Counted from the first letter of the stretch, positions 26,910 to 35,697 are shown. The stretch is 64,000 nt of DNA from Magnetospirillum sp902729445 (GCF_902729445.1 NZ_CACVCE010000023.1:124001-188000), one strand, 5' to 3'. Numbers and translations are program-made. The notes: generated by a model from the letters alone, not told the origin.

Positions 26910-27454
26910 GCGAATCCCAAACCCTTCCCTCGTGGCACGGCACCACCATCTTGTGCGTCCGAAAGGACGGCCGGGTGGTGATCGGTGGCGACGGCCAGGT
27001 CAGCCTGGGGGCGACGGTGATCAAGGGCAATGCCCGCAAGGTCCGCAAGATCGGCGAGGGCTCGATCCTGGTCGGCTTCGCCGGCGCCACCGCCGACGCC
27101 TTCACCTTGCTGGAACGCCTGGAAGGCAAGCTGGAAAAGCATCCCGGCCAGCTGACCCGGGCCTGTGTCGAGCTGGCCAAGGATTGGCGCACCGACCGGT
27201 ACTTGCGCCGGCTGGAGGCGATGATGGCGGTGGCCGATGCCGAGGTGTCGCTGGTGCTGACCGGCCAGGGCGACGTGCTGGAACCGGAAGACGGCATCAT
27301 CGCCATCGGCTCGGGCGGCAATTACGCCCTGTCGGCGGCGCGCGCCCTGATCGACACCGAGCTGGACGCCGAGGCCATCGTCCGGAAATCCATGAAGATC
27401 GCCGCCGACATCTGCGTCTACACCAACAGCAATCTTATCGTCGAAAGCCTGTAA
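26906..27454 (+). CDS. hslV: ATP-dependent protease peptidase subunit HslV
   Basis: The protein has 182 residues. The N-terminal Thr nucleophile follows a short leader, in HGTTILCVRKDGRVV (Thr13), as expected for a 20S-proteasome-like subunit processed to expose Thr. GGDGQVSLG, GFAGATADAFTLLERL and IGSGGNYALSAARAL are typical blocks. Twelve subunits form a double hexamer capped by HslU. Translation is coupled to the upstream hydrolase by ATGA; hslU starts three bases downstream. Confidence 0.96.
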   Translation: MSESQTLPSWHGTTILCVRKDGRVVIGGDGQVSLGATVIKGNARKVRKIGEGSILVGFAGATADAFTLLERLEGKLEKHPGQLTRACVELAKDWRTDRYLRRLEAMMAVADAEVSLVLTGQGDVLEPEDGIIAIGSGGNYALSAARALIDTELDAEAIVRKSMKIAADICVYTNSNLIVESL

Positions 27455-27457
27455 GCC

Positions 27458-28780
27458 ATGAGCGCGTCAGCCTTTTCCCCGCGTGAGATCGTCTCGGAGC
27501 TCGACCGCCACATTGTCGGCCAGCTTGAGGCCAAGCGCGCCGTCGCCATCGCACTTCGCAATCGCTGGCGCCGCCAGCAATTGTCCGACGCGCTGCGCGA
27601 AGAGGTGCTGCCCAAGAACATCTTGATGATCGGCCCGACCGGGGTCGGCAAGACCGAGATCGCCCGCCGCCTGGCCCGCCTGGCCCAGGCGCCGTTCCTG
27701 AAGGTCGAGGCCACCAAGTTCACCGAAGTCGGCTATGTCGGCCGCGACGTCGAACAGATCGTGCGCGATCTGGTGGAAATCTCGATCCACATGACGCGCG
27801 AGCGGCTGAAGAAGCAGGTGACCGCCAAGGCCGACCTGGCCGCCGAGGAACGCCTGCTGGACGTGCTGGTCGGCGAGACCGCCAGCCCCGACACCCGCCA
27901 GAAATTCAGGAAGATGCTGCGCGAAGGCACGCTGGACGACCGCGAGGTGGAAATCCAGGTGGCCGATACCGCCACCGGCATGCCGACCTTCGACATCCCC
28001 GGCGTGCCCGGGGCCAGCATGGGCATGCTGAATCTGTCGGATATGCTGGGCAAGGCGTTCGGCAACCGCACCAAGCCCAGGAAGATGCGGGTCAAGGACG
28101 CCCTGGCGGTGTTGCTGTCGGAAGAATCCGACAAGTTGCTGGACCAGGAAGCGGTGGTGAAGGACGCCATCGCCGCGGTCGAGAATCATGGCATCGTCTT
28201 CCTGGACGAGATCGACAAGATCTGCGCGCGCTCGTCTGAAACCCATGTCGGCGGCGACGTGTCGCGGGAAGGCGTTCAGCGCGACCTACTGCCGCTGATC
28301 GAGGGCACCACGGTCACCACCAAGCACGGTAACGTCAAGACCGACCATGTGCTGTTCATCGCCTCGGGGGCCTTCCACCTGGCCAAGCCGTCCGACCTGT
28401 TGCCCGAACTGCAGGGCCGTCTGCCGATTCGGGTCGAGCTGAAGGCTTTGTCGGTCGAGGATCTGAAGCGCATCCTGACCGAACCGGAAGCCTCGCTGTT
28501 GAAGCAATATGTCGCGCTTTTGGCGACGGAAGAGGTGGATTTGTCCTTCACCGACGGCGCCATCGATGCCATCGCCGAGTTGGCCGCCGACATCAACCGC
28601 ACGGTCGAGAATATCGGCGCCCGGCGGCTGCAGACGGTGATGGAGCGCCTTTTGGAAGAGATCAGCTTCACCGCCCCCGACCAGCCGCCCGGCACCAAGG
28701 TCGAGATCGACGCCGATTTGGTGAAAACCCGCGTCGGCGAACTGGCAAAAAAGACCGATCTGGCGAAGTTTATTCTTTGA
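27458..28780 (+). CDS. hslU: ATP-dependent protease ATPase subunit HslU
   Basis: The protein has 440 residues. Walker A GPTGVGKT is at 59-66, and Walker B with the following acidic pair is in GIVFLDEIDK. The I-domain occupies about residues 110-240. The C-terminal sensor region contains NIGARRLQTVMERLLEEI, and the protein ends KTDLAKFIL, the tail that docks into HslV. It unfolds substrates for HslV and is part of the heat-shock response. The gene ends 49 bases before the stop of the convergent lipoprotein gene. Confidence 0.97.
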   Translation: MSASAFSPREIVSELDRHIVGQLEAKRAVAIALRNRWRRQQLSDALREEVLPKNILMIGPTGVGKTEIARRLARLAQAPFLKVEATKFTEVGYVGRDVEQIVRDLVEISIHMTRERLKKQVTAKADLAAEERLLDVLVGETASPDTRQKFRKMLREGTLDDREVEIQVADTATGMPTFDIPGVPGASMGMLNLSDMLGKAFGNRTKPRKMRVKDALAVLLSEESDKLLDQEAVVKDAIAAVENHGIVFLDEIDKICARSSETHVGGDVSREGVQRDLLPLIEGTTVTTKHGNVKTDHVLFIASGAFHLAKPSDLLPELQGRLPIRVELKALSVEDLKRILTEPEASLLKQYVALLATEEVDLSFTDGAIDAIAELAADINRTVENIGARRLQTVMERLLEEISFTAPDQPPGTKVEIDADLVKTRVGELAKKTDLAKFIL

Positions 28781-28829
28781 CGGGATTTCCGTGCCAGGGG
28801 CGGCGGCCCCGGGCCGGATTTCACCAAAC

Positions 28830-29423
28830 TCAGCGCCGGTTCGCCGCGAACAGGGCCTGGATCAGGCGGTCATCGTCGGCCATGTCGCGGATGGTCTTGG
28901 CCAGAATCTTTTCCAACTGCTCTTTGCCTTCGTCGTAATTGCCGATGAAGACGGAATTGGTCGCGTCTTCCTTCGCTTGGTAGGCTTTGGAATACAAGAT
29001 GTCGCCTTTGGCGCTCAGGACGGTGGCTTTCAGCTTGGCGTCCCCGGTCACGGCGGTCCGTGCCAGGTACCAGATGGCGCGGCTATCCGCCCGCTCGATA
29101 TCGACCAGCAGAAAGGCCGGTCCTTCATCAAGGCGATAGCCGCGTGCCAAGAATTCCGCCTCGATGGTGGCGGCGATCCGGCCGTCGATCGGTTGGTTGG
29201 GAATGACCATGAACTTCGTTTCAGGGGACGCATAAGACGACCCGTAGCCGATATTGGTGCGGTCGATCCGTTTGTCGGCGACCGAAACCTTGAGGCCGAC
29301 ATTTTCGGCGCCACCTTGTTTCGTCCGGGCGCCGGGGGGCGGCAACGCCAAATCGGTCATGTGGGTGCGGACGCAGCCGGTTACGGCCAACGCCGCGGCA
29401 AGGATCAGCCACGAGAACTTCAT
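28830..29423 (-). CDS. YajG-like lipoprotein, paralogue 2
   Basis: The protein has 197 residues. A signal peptide with lipobox (LAVTGC) gives Cys16 or nearby as the lipidated residue. The mature part has VGLKVSVADKRIDRTNIGYG and ends DDDRLIQALFAANRR. The same pattern occurs in the upstream gene (VGVNISVIDKRTDKTNIGRA and DDDRLIQALIAANRG), so these are tandem paralogues. The overall layout resembles YajG-type lipoproteins of unknown function. Its ATG overlaps the upstream stop (ATGA). Confidence in a secreted lipoprotein is high; the family name is tentative. Confidence 0.75.
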   Translation of the reverse strand: MKFSWLILAAALAVTGCVRTHMTDLALPPPGARTKQGGAENVGLKVSVADKRIDRTNIGYGSSYASPETKFMVIPNQPIDGRIAATIEAEFLARGYRLDEGPAFLLVDIERADSRAIWYLARTAVTGDAKLKATVLSAKGDILYSKAYQAKEDATNSVFIGNYDEGKEQLEKILAKTIRDMADDDRLIQALFAANRR

Positions 29424-30025
29424 GACGGGGTCCCCCGGTTGGCGGCGATCAACGCCTGGATCAAACGGTCGTCGTCGATCATTTCCTGGATCAGGCCGGC
29501 GACCACCTTCTGTAGCCGGTAGGCCCCCTGCTCGACCGTGTCCAGAGTCCAGTACTCGCCTTGTCCGGTTTCCTTGCGCTGGTAAATCTTCTGGTGCCTG
29601 GTGGCGCCGTCTGCTCCCATGACCATGGCCGACAAAGCCGCTTCCGCCACGACGCCGACCCTGAAGTTGCTGATGTCGGTCGCGCTGTCGAGCTTGAGGA
29701 TGTCGACCAGGAGATAGGCCGGGCCGTCCAAGCGGTTGACGCCGCGCGCCCGGAGCTCGGCTTCTACCCGCTGTTTAATGGCGTCTTGTGGATTGTTTGT
29801 CGATTGCACGACGAAACGATGAAGATCGCTATTCGCCGCCTGGGCGCGGCCAATATTGGTCTTGTCGGTTCGTTTGTCGATGACCGAGATGTTCACGCCG
29901 ACCATCTGCGCCCAACTGGCACCGTTCCGGCTTTCGGGACCGGGTGGGGTGAACTCGACCGTCCGCGTGCGGACGCAGCCGCTGACGGCCAGTGTTATCA
30001 AGATCGACAACAGAATCGCGCGCAT
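29420..30025 (-). CDS. YajG-like lipoprotein, paralogue 1
   Basis: The protein has 201 residues from the ATG at 30025, which has a run of six G about five bases upstream. The signal peptide ILLSILITLAVSGC carries a lipobox. It shares the mature N-terminal motif and C-terminal tail with the downstream paralogue but differs in the middle. The base composition is less GC-rich than the flanking housekeeping genes, which suggests accessory DNA. It is divergent from the COG3014-like gene across a 126-base region. The function is unknown; envelope location is inferred from the lipobox. Confidence 0.74.
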   Translation of the reverse strand: MRAILLSILITLAVSGCVRTRTVEFTPPGPESRNGASWAQMVGVNISVIDKRTDKTNIGRAQAANSDLHRFVVQSTNNPQDAIKQRVEAELRARGVNRLDGPAYLLVDILKLDSATDISNFRVGVVAEAALSAMVMGADGATRHQKIYQRKETGQGEYWTLDTVEQGAYRLQKVVAGLIQEMIDDDRLIQALIAANRGTPS

Positions 30026-30151
30026 CGAGCCCCCCAGGAACCTACCCTTGCAGCATGATAATTGGTCCGTTGCGACCGATAAAGCGTCATCGTAGAGTCC
30101 TTCAGCAATAGCTCGCTGAAAGGTGTCTCCTTGTCGAAGGGGCAATACACG
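30026..30151. promoter_or_regulatory. Divergent regulatory region of the lipoprotein island
   Basis: This AT-richer spacer lies between divergent starts. It holds a near-perfect dyad ATTGGTC (30061-30067) with GACCGAT (30074-30080), and a perfect dyad TTCAGC (30101-30106) with GCTGAA (30115-30120). No consensus sigma-70 pair is convincing on either strand. The dyads are candidate operators shared by the lipoprotein and COG3014-like transcripts. Confidence 0.35.
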
Positions 30152-31492
30152 ATGGGCCATGTTCTGAATGGGGTGGCGACGGCGCTACTGGTGGTGTTGC
30201 TGGCGCCACGAATGCCGCAGGCGGCCGGGGCCGATTGCCTGGCCGGCGCTCCGGCCGGGTTGAATTTCCACTGGTCCGCCCTTTGCGACAGCCCAGAGAA
30301 CGATCGCGTCCTGCACCGGATGCGCGCGGGGCAGGCGGCGTTCGTCGCCGGCCACTTTCACCACGCCGAGGAGCAGTTAGACGCGACCCTGGATGCCATC
30401 GAGGCGATCTATGCCGACAACGAGGCCGCGAACAAGGCACGTTCCGTTTATCACTCCGAAAAATCGAAGGATTTCAAGGGCGAGCCGTTCGAGCGGGTGA
30501 TGGCCTATTACTACCGGGGCCTGCTTTATACCTTCGCCGGCGATTGGGGCAACGCACGGGCCGCCTTCAAGGGCGGTGTGCTGCAGGACACCTTCGCAGC
30601 GCAGGAGCGGCACCGCGCCGACGTGGCCTCGCTGGTCTGGCTGGAAGGTTGGGCCAACCGCTGCCAGGGAAACAATGTGGCCGCCGAGACGTTGTTCGCC
30701 GAAGCCCGAGCGCTTCGGCCCGGCCTGAAGCCGCCGGCCGACAACGCCAACCTGCTGATCGTGGCGGAGCCGGGGACCGGGCCGCGCAAGTTCTCCAGCG
30801 GGTCCTACAATGAAATATTGGGCTTCCGCGAAGGCGGGCGCGGCAATGACCGGCTGGTGGTGGCCATCGGCGGTACCCGCGTCGAGATGACCGAAGCCGA
30901 GGACGTGTTCTTCCAGGCCATCACCCGTGGCGGCCGCGAAATGGACAAGATTCTGGTAGAAAAGGCCAAAGCCAAGGAAGGCTCGGCCCAATTCGGCAAT
31001 GCGGCCATGGCGGCGGGAATGGCCACGATGGCGGTCTCGAGCAGCCAGCGCAACGACAGCAATAGCGGCAGCCGCGCGGCCGCCGCCGCCGGCGGGGTGG
31101 GGCTGCTGATCGGCCTCTTGGCCCATGCCAACGCTGCAGCGATGAACCCGGAAGCCGACACCCGGACCTGGGATACGCTGCCCCACTCGATCTATTTGGC
31201 GGCGCTGCCGACCCCCGACGGCGGCTGGGCCGATCAGATCGACATTCTGGACGGGAACGGCATTTCGGTCCTGCCCGGCCGCGCCGGCCTGAAGACCGTC
31301 ACCCATCCGACCTGTTCGCTGGCTTGGGTGGGCAGCGGCGGGCTGCTGCCTTCGCGCGTCATTCCGGCCGGAACCGACGTCACCCCACTGCAGGCAAGCC
31401 CGGATGCTCCGATCTGTCGCACCGCCTCGGGGGCGGATAAGCCGTTGCCGCGCGACATCTGCCGCAGGATCGGTGGCACCCCTCGGGAATAG
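30152..31492 (+). CDS. COG3014-like secreted protein with TPR-like region
   Basis: The protein has 446 residues from the ATG at 30152 (AAGGGG nine bases upstream); a TTG at 30131 is also open. The signal peptide GVATALLVVLLAPRMPQAAG lacks a clear lipobox. Helical repeat-like segments follow: FVAGHFHHAEEQLDATLDAI, then PFERVMAYYYRGLLYTFAGD, then WANRCQGNNVAAETLFAEA. A Gly/Ala-rich hydrophobic stretch (GGVGLLIGLLAHANAAA) near residue 325 precedes TRTWDTLPHSIYLAALP, a landmark I associate with COG3014 proteins. In gammaproteobacteria such genes sit beside the lipoproteins LpoB and YcfL; here they sit beside three other lipoproteins. Confidence 0.65.
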   Translation: MGHVLNGVATALLVVLLAPRMPQAAGADCLAGAPAGLNFHWSALCDSPENDRVLHRMRAGQAAFVAGHFHHAEEQLDATLDAIEAIYADNEAANKARSVYHSEKSKDFKGEPFERVMAYYYRGLLYTFAGDWGNARAAFKGGVLQDTFAAQERHRADVASLVWLEGWANRCQGNNVAAETLFAEARALRPGLKPPADNANLLIVAEPGTGPRKFSSGSYNEILGFREGGRGNDRLVVAIGGTRVEMTEAEDVFFQAITRGGREMDKILVEKAKAKEGSAQFGNAAMAAGMATMAVSSSQRNDSNSGSRAAAAAGGVGLLIGLLAHANAAAMNPEADTRTWDTLPHSIYLAALPTPDGGWADQIDILDGNGISVLPGRAGLKTVTHPTCSLAWVGSGGLLPSRVIPAGTDVTPLQASPDAPICRTASGADKPLPRDICRRIGGTPRE

Positions 31493-31496
31493 CCGT

Positions 31497-32069
31497 CTAA
31501 AGAAGCCCGTTTTCCTTCAATTGCCCGACCACCAATAACCAGTACGCCTCGAGGTCGGCGTTGTCGTACTGGTGCAAGCCGCTCTTCTCCGGAATGTCGG
31601 CCGACATCTGCCACACTTCCTTGTCCAATTTAGTGTCGAAGACACTGGTGACGACGGTGATGGTGCTGCGGCAGGTCGCCGTGCATCGGGTCTGCATGCG
31701 GTGGGGTTGGACGATCAGGAAGTGCCTGGGCGGGGTGCTTCCCGCCAATCCGGCGACCTTCCGATAGCCGTCCCTGGTGAAGTCCGGGTCGGCCACGGTC
31801 ACCAGTTTGGGCGCGAACCCGTCGCCGCTGGCAAGCTTGGGCAATCCAGCTTGCGCGACTTTGGTGAATTCGGCCAACGCCTTATCGGCCTTCGCCCCCA
31901 GGGCGCCGGCCGGCGCATCGACGACCTTGGTCGATTTCAGGACAAGGGTGGCTCCAGCGATCCTCTCGTTGAAGTCAGGGGCCTTCACCACGCCGATCTT
32001 GGTCGGACCGCAGGCGGACAGCAGGGCCACGGCCAAGATGGCGACGGACTTCAATATGAACCGGCCCAT
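31497..32069 (-). CDS. Lipoprotein of unknown function
   Basis: The protein has 190 residues. The signal peptide SVAILAVALLSAC ends in a lipobox. The mature protein has two cysteines close together (TRCTATCRSTITVVTSVFDT) that could form a disulfide, then KEVWQMSADIPEKSGLHQYD and a C-terminus YWLLVVGQLKENGLL. The C-terminal architecture (a small beta domain then a helix before the end) resembles the tandem YajG-like lipoproteins at 29-30 kb, but sequence identity is low. It converges on the COG3014-like gene with a four-base gap. I do not recognise a named family. Confidence 0.65.
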   Translation of the reverse strand: MGRFILKSVAILAVALLSACGPTKIGVVKAPDFNERIAGATLVLKSTKVVDAPAGALGAKADKALAEFTKVAQAGLPKLASGDGFAPKLVTVADPDFTRDGYRKVAGLAGSTPPRHFLIVQPHRMQTRCTATCRSTITVVTSVFDTKLDKEVWQMSADIPEKSGLHQYDNADLEAYWLLVVGQLKENGLL

Positions 32070-32213
32070 AGCTTTCCCCTCTTCCGCCAGGTCTGGCGGC
32101 AAGACTCCCTCAAAGCGTGCTGCGAATCCACCGCATTTTTGTCCACGGCCGTATCTGGTATAGACGGTGGGTGGCGGACGGGGCGAAGATTCGGGCGGGG
32201 CTATAGTGGCGTG
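32070..32213. other. Divergent spacer between lipoprotein and Crp/Fnr genes
   Basis: TATAGT at 32202-32207 is a fair -10 element on the plus strand. It would place transcription start at about the ATG of the regulator (32214), suggesting a leaderless message. TTGTCC at 32139-32144 with TATAGA at 32159-32164 has a 14-base spacer, too short for a normal promoter. No clear promoter was found on the minus strand. Confidence 0.3.
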
Positions 32214-32777
32214 ATGGCGGAAATGAGCTTGCCCCTGTTGAACGCGCTTCCCGGCCGCATCGTTCGGCTTGTCGCCGGCCAGACCCTGTTTTCGGCCGGT
32301 CAAGCGCCAGAGGCGCTGTATCGCATCGACAAGGGGCTGGTCCGGCTGACCCGCGACGGTGCGACCATTCATCGTGCCGGACCCGGCGACCTGTTCGGCG
32401 AAGTCGGGCTGTTTCGTGCCACCTGGGACGCCACCGCCACCGCGATCGGGGCCACCACCGTCACCGCCTATCCCCGCCATGCCCTGCTGCTGGTGATGAA
32501 GGCCCATCCCGACCTGGCGGTCGGCTTCGCCGCCTGGATGGCCGCGCGGCTGGATCAGGCCCGCGCCGAGGCGGAAATCCTGCGGATCAAAGGCGCCGAC
32601 GCCCGCATCCTGGCTGCCATCGCCCAGGCCGGCGGCCGGCTGGAATTGGACGGTCCGCTGCTGGCCTGGGCCGGCCAGCTGGGCCTGACCCACGAGGCGC
32701 TTTATCGCACGCTGAAACGCCTGGTCGCCCAAGGCCGCGTCGAACGAATCGGCCGGCGCGGCTTTCGGATCATTTGA
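32214..32777 (+). CDS. Crp/Fnr family transcriptional regulator
   Basis: The protein has 187 residues, shorter than classical Crp. The cyclic-nucleotide-binding fold covers about 15-110 (GQTLFSAGQAPEALYRIDKG, then PGDLFGEVGLF). A dimerisation helix and a winged-helix domain end in LTHEALYRTLKRLVAQGRVERIG. The N-terminal cysteines of Fnr are absent, and I do not see the arginine-serine cAMP pocket, so the signal is unknown. Its last eight bases overlap the convergent GT4 gene. It could regulate the adjacent lipoprotein island or glycan locus II. Confidence 0.85.
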   Translation: MAEMSLPLLNALPGRIVRLVAGQTLFSAGQAPEALYRIDKGLVRLTRDGATIHRAGPGDLFGEVGLFRATWDATATAIGATTVTAYPRHALLLVMKAHPDLAVGFAAWMAARLDQARAEAEILRIKGADARILAAIAQAGGRLELDGPLLAWAGQLGLTHEALYRTLKRLVAQGRVERIGRRGFRII

Positions 32778-33810
32778 GGCCGGCGATCCGTTCGAACTCG
32801 GCCGCCGCCTGGTCCCAGCCCCAATTGTTCTGCAATGCCAGGCAATCCCTGTGCATGGCCAGCCACAAGGAATCGTCGGTCAGCACCTTGATGGCATGGG
32901 CGACGAAGTCCTCGTCCGAGCCGGCGGCCCAGCCGGTGCGGCCTTCGACCACCCGTTCCTTCATGCAGGCGATGTCGCACAGCACCGTCGGCACGCCCAT
33001 GGCCTGGGCTTCGGCCACCGCCGAGCAGAAAGTCTCGCCGATATCGCCGCGATAGAGCAGGGCGCGGGCTTGGGCCAGTTCGGTCACCAATTGCGCCTTG
33101 GGGACCGGGCCGCGCAGGATCACGCCCTGGCCGGCCAGCCCGGCGGCGCGGTCCAGCACCGGCCCCATGCGGCCGGCCTTGGCCGCGCCGGCCGCGCCAT
33201 AGGTGGCCTGGCCCGCGAAGACGTGCAACTCGGCCGCCGGGACGTGCGGGCGGATGCGCGCCTCCCACAGATCCAGCAACCAATCGAGCGACCGCATCGG
33301 GTTCGAGGTGAAGGCCACCTTGGGCGGCGGCGCCGCCGTGCGTTCGCTCGCATGGCGGAACAGGTCGGTCAGGCCATAGGGAACGATCTCGCGCCCGCCG
33401 CAGAAGGCCCAGCCCGGATAGGTGCCGGCATGCGACGCCCCGGAAAACACGATGGTCGGCCGCCGCCAGGCCAGCTTCCACTGATAGCGCCACTTCAGCA
33501 GATATCCTGCCGGATTGTGGATCCAGAAGATCACCCGCTTGGCGTCGCGGCAGGCCTTCAGCAGCTTGTCGCCGCGATTGGGGATGTAAAGGTCGGCATT
33601 GTCGGGGATGCCCTGGGAGATGGGGCGCCAGGTCACCCCCTTGTGGGTGATCTCGGCCTCACACTTGTTGCAGACCAGCACCTCGTGGCCGCGCGCGGCC
33701 AGCGCGTTGGCCATCTCGATGAAGCTGGTCTCGGCGCCGCCCAGCGGGCGTTCTTCCAGGGTACGGCCGTCGAAGACGATGCCGTCGTCGGCCATGACGA
33801 TACGGGCCAT
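32770..33810 (-). CDS. GT4 family glycosyltransferase
   Basis: The protein has 346 residues. The N-terminal domain begins MARIVMADDGIVFDG and contains PLGGAETSFIEMANALAARG, the glycine-rich acceptor loop of GT4 enzymes. The C-terminal donor domain includes RALLYRGDIGETFCSAVAEA and AMGVPTVLCD, the EX7E region. It is the last gene of the minus-strand glycan operon, starting four bases after the WaaE-like GT2 stop. It is probably an LPS core or capsule transferase; the specificity is unknown. Confidence 0.85.
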   Translation of the reverse strand: MARIVMADDGIVFDGRTLEERPLGGAETSFIEMANALAARGHEVLVCNKCEAEITHKGVTWRPISQGIPDNADLYIPNRGDKLLKACRDAKRVIFWIHNPAGYLLKWRYQWKLAWRRPTIVFSGASHAGTYPGWAFCGGREIVPYGLTDLFRHASERTAAPPPKVAFTSNPMRSLDWLLDLWEARIRPHVPAAELHVFAGQATYGAAGAAKAGRMGPVLDRAAGLAGQGVILRGPVPKAQLVTELAQARALLYRGDIGETFCSAVAEAQAMGVPTVLCDIACMKERVVEGRTGWAAGSDEDFVAHAIKVLTDDSLWLAMHRDCLALQNNWGWDQAAAEFERIAGLK

Positions 33811-33814
33811 CAGA

Positions 33815-34567
33815 TCAGTCCTTCTCGTGTTTGGCCTTCAGGTGCGACAGCATCGGATAAAGGGCCGCGCAGACCGCGATGATGAAGCCGTGGCCGCCTT
33901 CCTTCCACCCTTTGCGGCGGACATAGCATTTGAAGAAGCGGCTGACCATGCGCCTGGTGTTGGCGGCGGTGCCGCCCCAGGTCTCGCCCCGCTCGCGCAG
34001 GTCGCGGGCCTTGGCGGTGGAATAGGAATCCAGCCGGCGGATCATGTCCGAGATGTTGCGATCGACATAATGGTTCAGGCGGCAGGACAGCATCGGGCCT
34101 TTGGTGCCGGTCCAGCGCAGGCTGGGATGGACGCGGTCTCGGCCCCATACCTTGGCGCCCTTCTTGAACAGGCCGGGATAGGCCGCCTTGCCGTAGCTGG
34201 CGCCCCAGCCATGGCGGACCAGGCGGTCGCCGATGTAATTGTCGACCAGGATCTCGTGCCAGTCGAAGCGGCTGGTCTCGATGGTGCGGCGGATCTCGGC
34301 GGCCAGGTCGGCGGGGACGTGTTCGTCGGCATCGACTTCCAGGATCCAGTCGCCGGAACAGGCCTCGATGCCTTTATTGCGGCGGTCGCCCTCGATGTCC
34401 CAGCTGCCTTCGAGGGTCTTGGCGCCGAAGCGTTCGGCCACCGCCTTGGTGCCATCGGTGCACTTGTCGCACACCACCACCAGCTCGTCGGCGAAGGCCA
34501 GTTTTTCCAGGCAGGCGGCCAGGCGCGCTTCCTCGTTGTGGGCGACCACCAGGGCGGACAGCTTCAT
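33815..34567 (-). CDS. GT2 glycosyltransferase, WaaE/KdtX-like
   Basis: The protein has 250 residues from an ATG overlapping the upstream GT4 stop (ATGA). KLSALVVAHNEEARLAACLE opens the GT-A fold, and WILEVDADEHVPADL carries the DxD metal site. The C-terminal region YSTAKARDLRERGE and RFFKCYVRRKGWKEGGHGF is typical of WaaE-like LPS inner-core beta-1,4-glucosyltransferases. It is expected to act on LPS core at the cytoplasmic face; acceptor identity is inferred. Confidence 0.88.
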   Translation of the reverse strand: MKLSALVVAHNEEARLAACLEKLAFADELVVVCDKCTDGTKAVAERFGAKTLEGSWDIEGDRRNKGIEACSGDWILEVDADEHVPADLAAEIRRTIETSRFDWHEILVDNYIGDRLVRHGWGASYGKAAYPGLFKKGAKVWGRDRVHPSLRWTGTKGPMLSCRLNHYVDRNISDMIRRLDSYSTAKARDLRERGETWGGTAANTRRMVSRFFKCYVRRKGWKEGGHGFIIAVCAALYPMLSHLKAKHEKD

Positions 34568-35697
34568 GGCTTCACGCTGACCCACGGGCGCGATCGGGCG
34601 CGGCGGATGGCGGTGCGATAGGTTTCCAGCGTCTGGCTCATGCGATGGTCGAAGCGCATCGCCTGCTCGGCCAGGCGCCGCGCATTGGCGGCGACGCGGG
34701 CGGCGGTTTCCCGGTCCTTGACCAGGCGGGCGATGGCGGCGGCCAGTTGGGTCGGCTCGGCCGGCGGCACCAGCCAGCCGGTCTGGCCATCCTTGACGAT
34801 TTCGGGCACGCCGCCGACGGCGCAGGCGACCACCGGCTTGGCCGTCGCGAAGGCCTGGACGGCGACGCGGGGCTGGGCCTCGGTCAGGGACGGGATGACC
34901 ACGCCGTCGCCGGTCTGCATCAGTTCCGATACGTCGTCGCGATAGCCCAGGAAGCGGACATCGACGTCCAGCCGCGCCGCCTGGTCCTTCAGACCCTGTT
35001 CGTATTCGGCGCTTTCGGCGGTGGCCGACCCGGCCAGCAAGGTGGTGAAGGTCAGGCCCTCGGCCTTCAACAGGCCCAGCGCGTCGATCAGGAAGTTCTG
35101 GCCCTTGTCGGGGCGCAGCATGCCGACGCAGACCAACACGAAGGCATCGTCGGCCAGCCCGATCTCGGACCGCAGGCGGGCGCGGGTCGCCACCGGGTCG
35201 GCCAGTTGGAAGAAGCGTTCATCGGCCCAGCCGCCGATCGAGGTCGATCGCGCCGGGTCGGCCAGGCCGATCTCGACCAGATGCTCACGGGTGCATTCGG
35301 CGACGGTGATGATGTGGTCCGACAACCGCCATTGCAGCCGCCGGACCCAGCCGGGCTTCAAGGGCTGATTGACATGGCGCGAGCGCACCAGCGCGCACAG
35401 ATCCAGGCAGGCCAGTGCCGCCTTGGCGTCGCGGGTGACGTGGGCGTCGATCACCTCGATCTTGTGCTGGCGCACCAACCGGCGCATCGCCTGCACGGTC
35501 GAGGCCTTCCACGGCCGGTCGAAGTCGAAATCGATCACCGGCAGGCCCATGGCCTGGGCCCGCTTGAACGGCTCGCCGTCGGCGGGCGCCGCCAGCCATA
35601 CCGCATGGCCGTTGGCCACCAGCCAGCGCACCTGCTCGATGGTCCGGTGTTCCATGCCGCCCCAATTGCGGCCGGGGATGGTGTGCAGGATGCGCAT
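34564..35697 (-). CDS. GT4 family glycosyltransferase
   Basis: The protein has 377 residues. MRILHTIPGRNWGGMEHRT is the GT4 acceptor-domain opening, with the Gly-Gly loop directly after the first strand. The donor half has LVCVGMLRPDKGQNFLIDAL and the EX7E stretch SLTEAQPRVAVQAFATAKP followed by GGVPEIVKDGQTGWLVPPA. It starts three bases after the deacetylase stop and ends overlapping the GT2 start. It belongs to the glycan operon; its sugar is unknown. Confidence 0.88.
   Translation of the reverse strand: MRILHTIPGRNWGGMEHRTIEQVRWLVANGHAVWLAAPADGEPFKRAQAMGLPVIDFDFDRPWKASTVQAMRRLVRQHKIEVIDAHVTRDAKAALACLDLCALVRSRHVNQPLKPGWVRRLQWRLSDHIITVAECTREHLVEIGLADPARSTSIGGWADERFFQLADPVATRARLRSEIGLADDAFVLVCVGMLRPDKGQNFLIDALGLLKAEGLTFTTLLAGSATAESAEYEQGLKDQAARLDVDVRFLGYRDDVSELMQTGDGVVIPSLTEAQPRVAVQAFATAKPVVACAVGGVPEIVKDGQTGWLVPPAEPTQLAAAIARLVKDRETAARVAANARRLAEQAMRFDHRMSQTLETYRTAIRRARSRPWVSVKP

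Noticed and set aside
28790..28816. Terminator between hslU and the lipoprotein gene
   Set aside because: A short GC stem (GGGGC/GCCCC) is present but no T-tract follows on either strand.
28830..30025. Overlapping small genes as a toxin-antitoxin pair
   Set aside because: Both have signal peptides with lipoboxes and are paralogues, so they are lipoproteins.
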